Shown piece after piece: positions 62,566 through 64,000 of a stretch of DNA of 64,000 nucleotides. The stretch is from assembly GCF_964199755.1 (NCBI RefSeq), contig NC_133896.1:92612215-92676214 (forward strand). The letters run 5' to 3'. The stretch's first letter is position 1, and the number at the start of each line of letters is the position of its first letter. The translations under genes and the position numbers were made by a program. The DNA comes from Larus michahellis. Taxonomy: Eukaryota > Chordata > Aves > Charadriiformes > Laridae. The notes under the pieces are model-generated. The model was given only the letters and a program-made list of their open reading frames with translations. It ran no database searches and was not told the DNA's origin.

Positions 62566-63229
62566 AGCTTTTGTGACCTTATTTTCAGTGGCATTAAGAA
62601 TGTGTAATCGCCACGGGGATCTTGACCTCTCGCTTGATTCCTGCTCTGAGATGCCCTAAACAGACAGCGATAGCCAGAAAGTAGCCTCCCCTCACCACAA
62701 CTGTCAGGATTGGAATAATTTTGACTTATGTACGGGGATTTCTTTGTCGTCCGCTGGAATACTGTGTCAGTCGGTACGAGTGAAATAATCATGACAGTGA
62801 GGTTAATGCCTGGGTGATCACTTTTATGCTATGGAAGGATCGTGTTTTCCTCTGCTCTTCAGTTTTCCTGCAAATGCCTGATAGTGTGAAAACTATCAGG
62901 ATGGATCAGATACAGGTTTCTGGATTACGTCCGCCTTTGCAATTTCTAGGCGCTCCTGCCTTTTTCTTGTGTAATACTATAAAACAGTGCTCCATACAAG
63001 GCAACGAGGCTGTTATTTTTAAACTCAGGAGTTGTTTTTTACTTCAGAAAACTTAATCTTTTTATGCCAGAAGGTTGTAGGAAGCTGGGAAAATATAGAA
63101 TACAGCACACGGCCGTGGGTGCCTAATGGTTTTTATTTTGCTCCAGAATTTAAAAGATAAATAGAAGATTTATTATTGTAGGATTTGGGGGTTTCCTGTG
63201 CCAGGCTCCTTGGAGCAAGTAAAAAAAAA

Positions 63230-63800
63230 AAAGTCTTCATTTACCGTCAAACAACCCTAGCAAAGTCTCCATCTGCCCAGCGGCGAGCCAGTCACGTTAT
63301 TCAGTTCAATGCTTGGGAGTGTTACCCACATAAGACTGTAACATCACAGTTCTGTTATGCAGGTCCCTGCAACGCTGACGGAGCGGCAGAGAGCCTACGC
63401 TGCCCCGTTAGAGACTGCTCGGATTATTCCGTACATAGGAATTCTGTTTACTCCATAACTCAGGAAATTGCGCCTGGGCTGGGGAAAGGGAGGGCGGCTG
63501 TGGAAGTGCCTAGCAGTGTACCGTTACAGAAACGGACAATAATTAATAGCTTTTGTGAAAATATAGTCATATAATGCAGCTTCAGGAAAAAAAAAAACCC
63601 AACCTCGTTCTGCTTCTTGGAATGAAAGATTCGATTGTGAAGTGGCTGTTTGTTAAGAGCGTTTCAAGACTGATTGCTCGAGTTACATTAAGGTGCTGAA
63701 AATCATTTATCCAGGGTAATTCAGGAATAATTGATTTAGAAAAAATGGAGGGAGGCTTGACCGAGTACATATGGGGCACATGAGCGAGTAATCCAGTATG
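63230..63800. promoter_or_regulatory. Candidate conserved element in TBX15 intron 1
   Basis: Mixed-composition DNA with a GGACAATAATTAATAGC stretch (SOX-like ACAAT beside TAATTA), CCATAACTCAGG and GAATAATTGATTTAG. It has no repeat and no coding family. The call rests on motif style only. Confidence 0.25.
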
Positions 63801-64000
63801 GTTACAGCCTTTAACAGAAAAGCCGTTCAGCCCCAAAAGGGGATGGAAAAATGTCTGGGGCATTTGTCCTTTTACCATGTGAGATGCTCAGTCCCTGGTT
63901 GTGCTCTCAGACACCCGCTGGGCTGGGATGTCCCTGGGCTTCTCTAGGTCCTGACTTGTCCTTGGGCTGAGAATAACAAAATAAGAATAAGAGTCCTGTC

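Larger units (their letters stand above)
53181..64000 (+). other. TBX15: TBX15 intron 1 (5' part)
   Basis: No further TBX15 exon was found; in particular nothing like the next coding segment (SEQSTGSDSE...) or the T-box start (ELQCADLWKRFHDIG) appears in any frame. It is CpG-rich to about 57,850, then AT-rich non-coding DNA. Recognised contents are listed separately; other stretches hold nothing I can name. Confidence 0.8.

Noticed and set aside
1..64000. tRNA, rRNA or known microRNA genes
   Set aside because: No cloverleaf with proper A and B boxes or recognised hairpin was found by eye; the SINE remnants carry only decayed tRNA-like promoter pieces.

Overview
The window reads as a bird (sauropsid) nuclear genome segment. 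Two things say so. It carries an avian-type CR1 retrotransposon with the short ATTCT-type 3' tail, and its genes are vertebrate, intron-split and spliced with GT-AG borders. No prokaryotic gene, operon or CRISPR array is present; nearly all open frames in the GC-rich half are chance frames.

Region 1, about 1-26,215, is AT-rich and CpG-poor. It holds the mitochondrial tryptophanyl-tRNA synthetase gene WARS2 on the + strand. Five coding exons are visible (3356-3613, 18587-18667, 20383-20468, 23113-23231, 25276-25724). They join in frame to 330 residues plus a stop, matching what should be exons 2-6 of the vertebrate gene. The exon with the start codon and mitochondrial presequence lies upstream of the window. 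The 15-kb intron 3614-18586 contains a fairly young avian CR1 copy (about 6,930-8,210) and a 2.6-kb very old CR1 copy (about 13,170-15,740). The next intron holds an old MIR/CORE-type SINE.

Region 2, about 26,215-34,900, is intergenic. It contains the C-terminal part of an RTE-like non-LTR retrotransposon (about 31,270-32,200), a MIR-like SINE (34,325-34,465) and a minus-strand stretch that may be a broken retrocopy (28,880-30,700, weak).

Region 3, about 34,900-57,850, changes abruptly to GC- and CpG-rich DNA: about ten CpG-island blocks separated by AT-rich islands, with no recognisable transposon. This is the usual layout of a developmental regulator. Near its 3' side lies the first coding exon of TBX15 (52979-53180, + strand), with an eh1-like motif and a basic nuclear-localisation stretch. 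Upstream are two inverted CCAAT boxes, a run of C-tracts and two small upstream open frames.

Region 4, from 53,181 to the end, is TBX15 intron 1: CpG-rich at first, then AT-rich non-coding DNA with several candidate enhancers. The T-box exons lie beyond the window. The order WARS2 then TBX15, head to tail on one strand, is the arrangement known from human 1p12. The two genes are functionally unrelated: one charges mitochondrial tRNA-Trp, the other is a T-box transcription factor of mesenchyme, skeleton and dermis.
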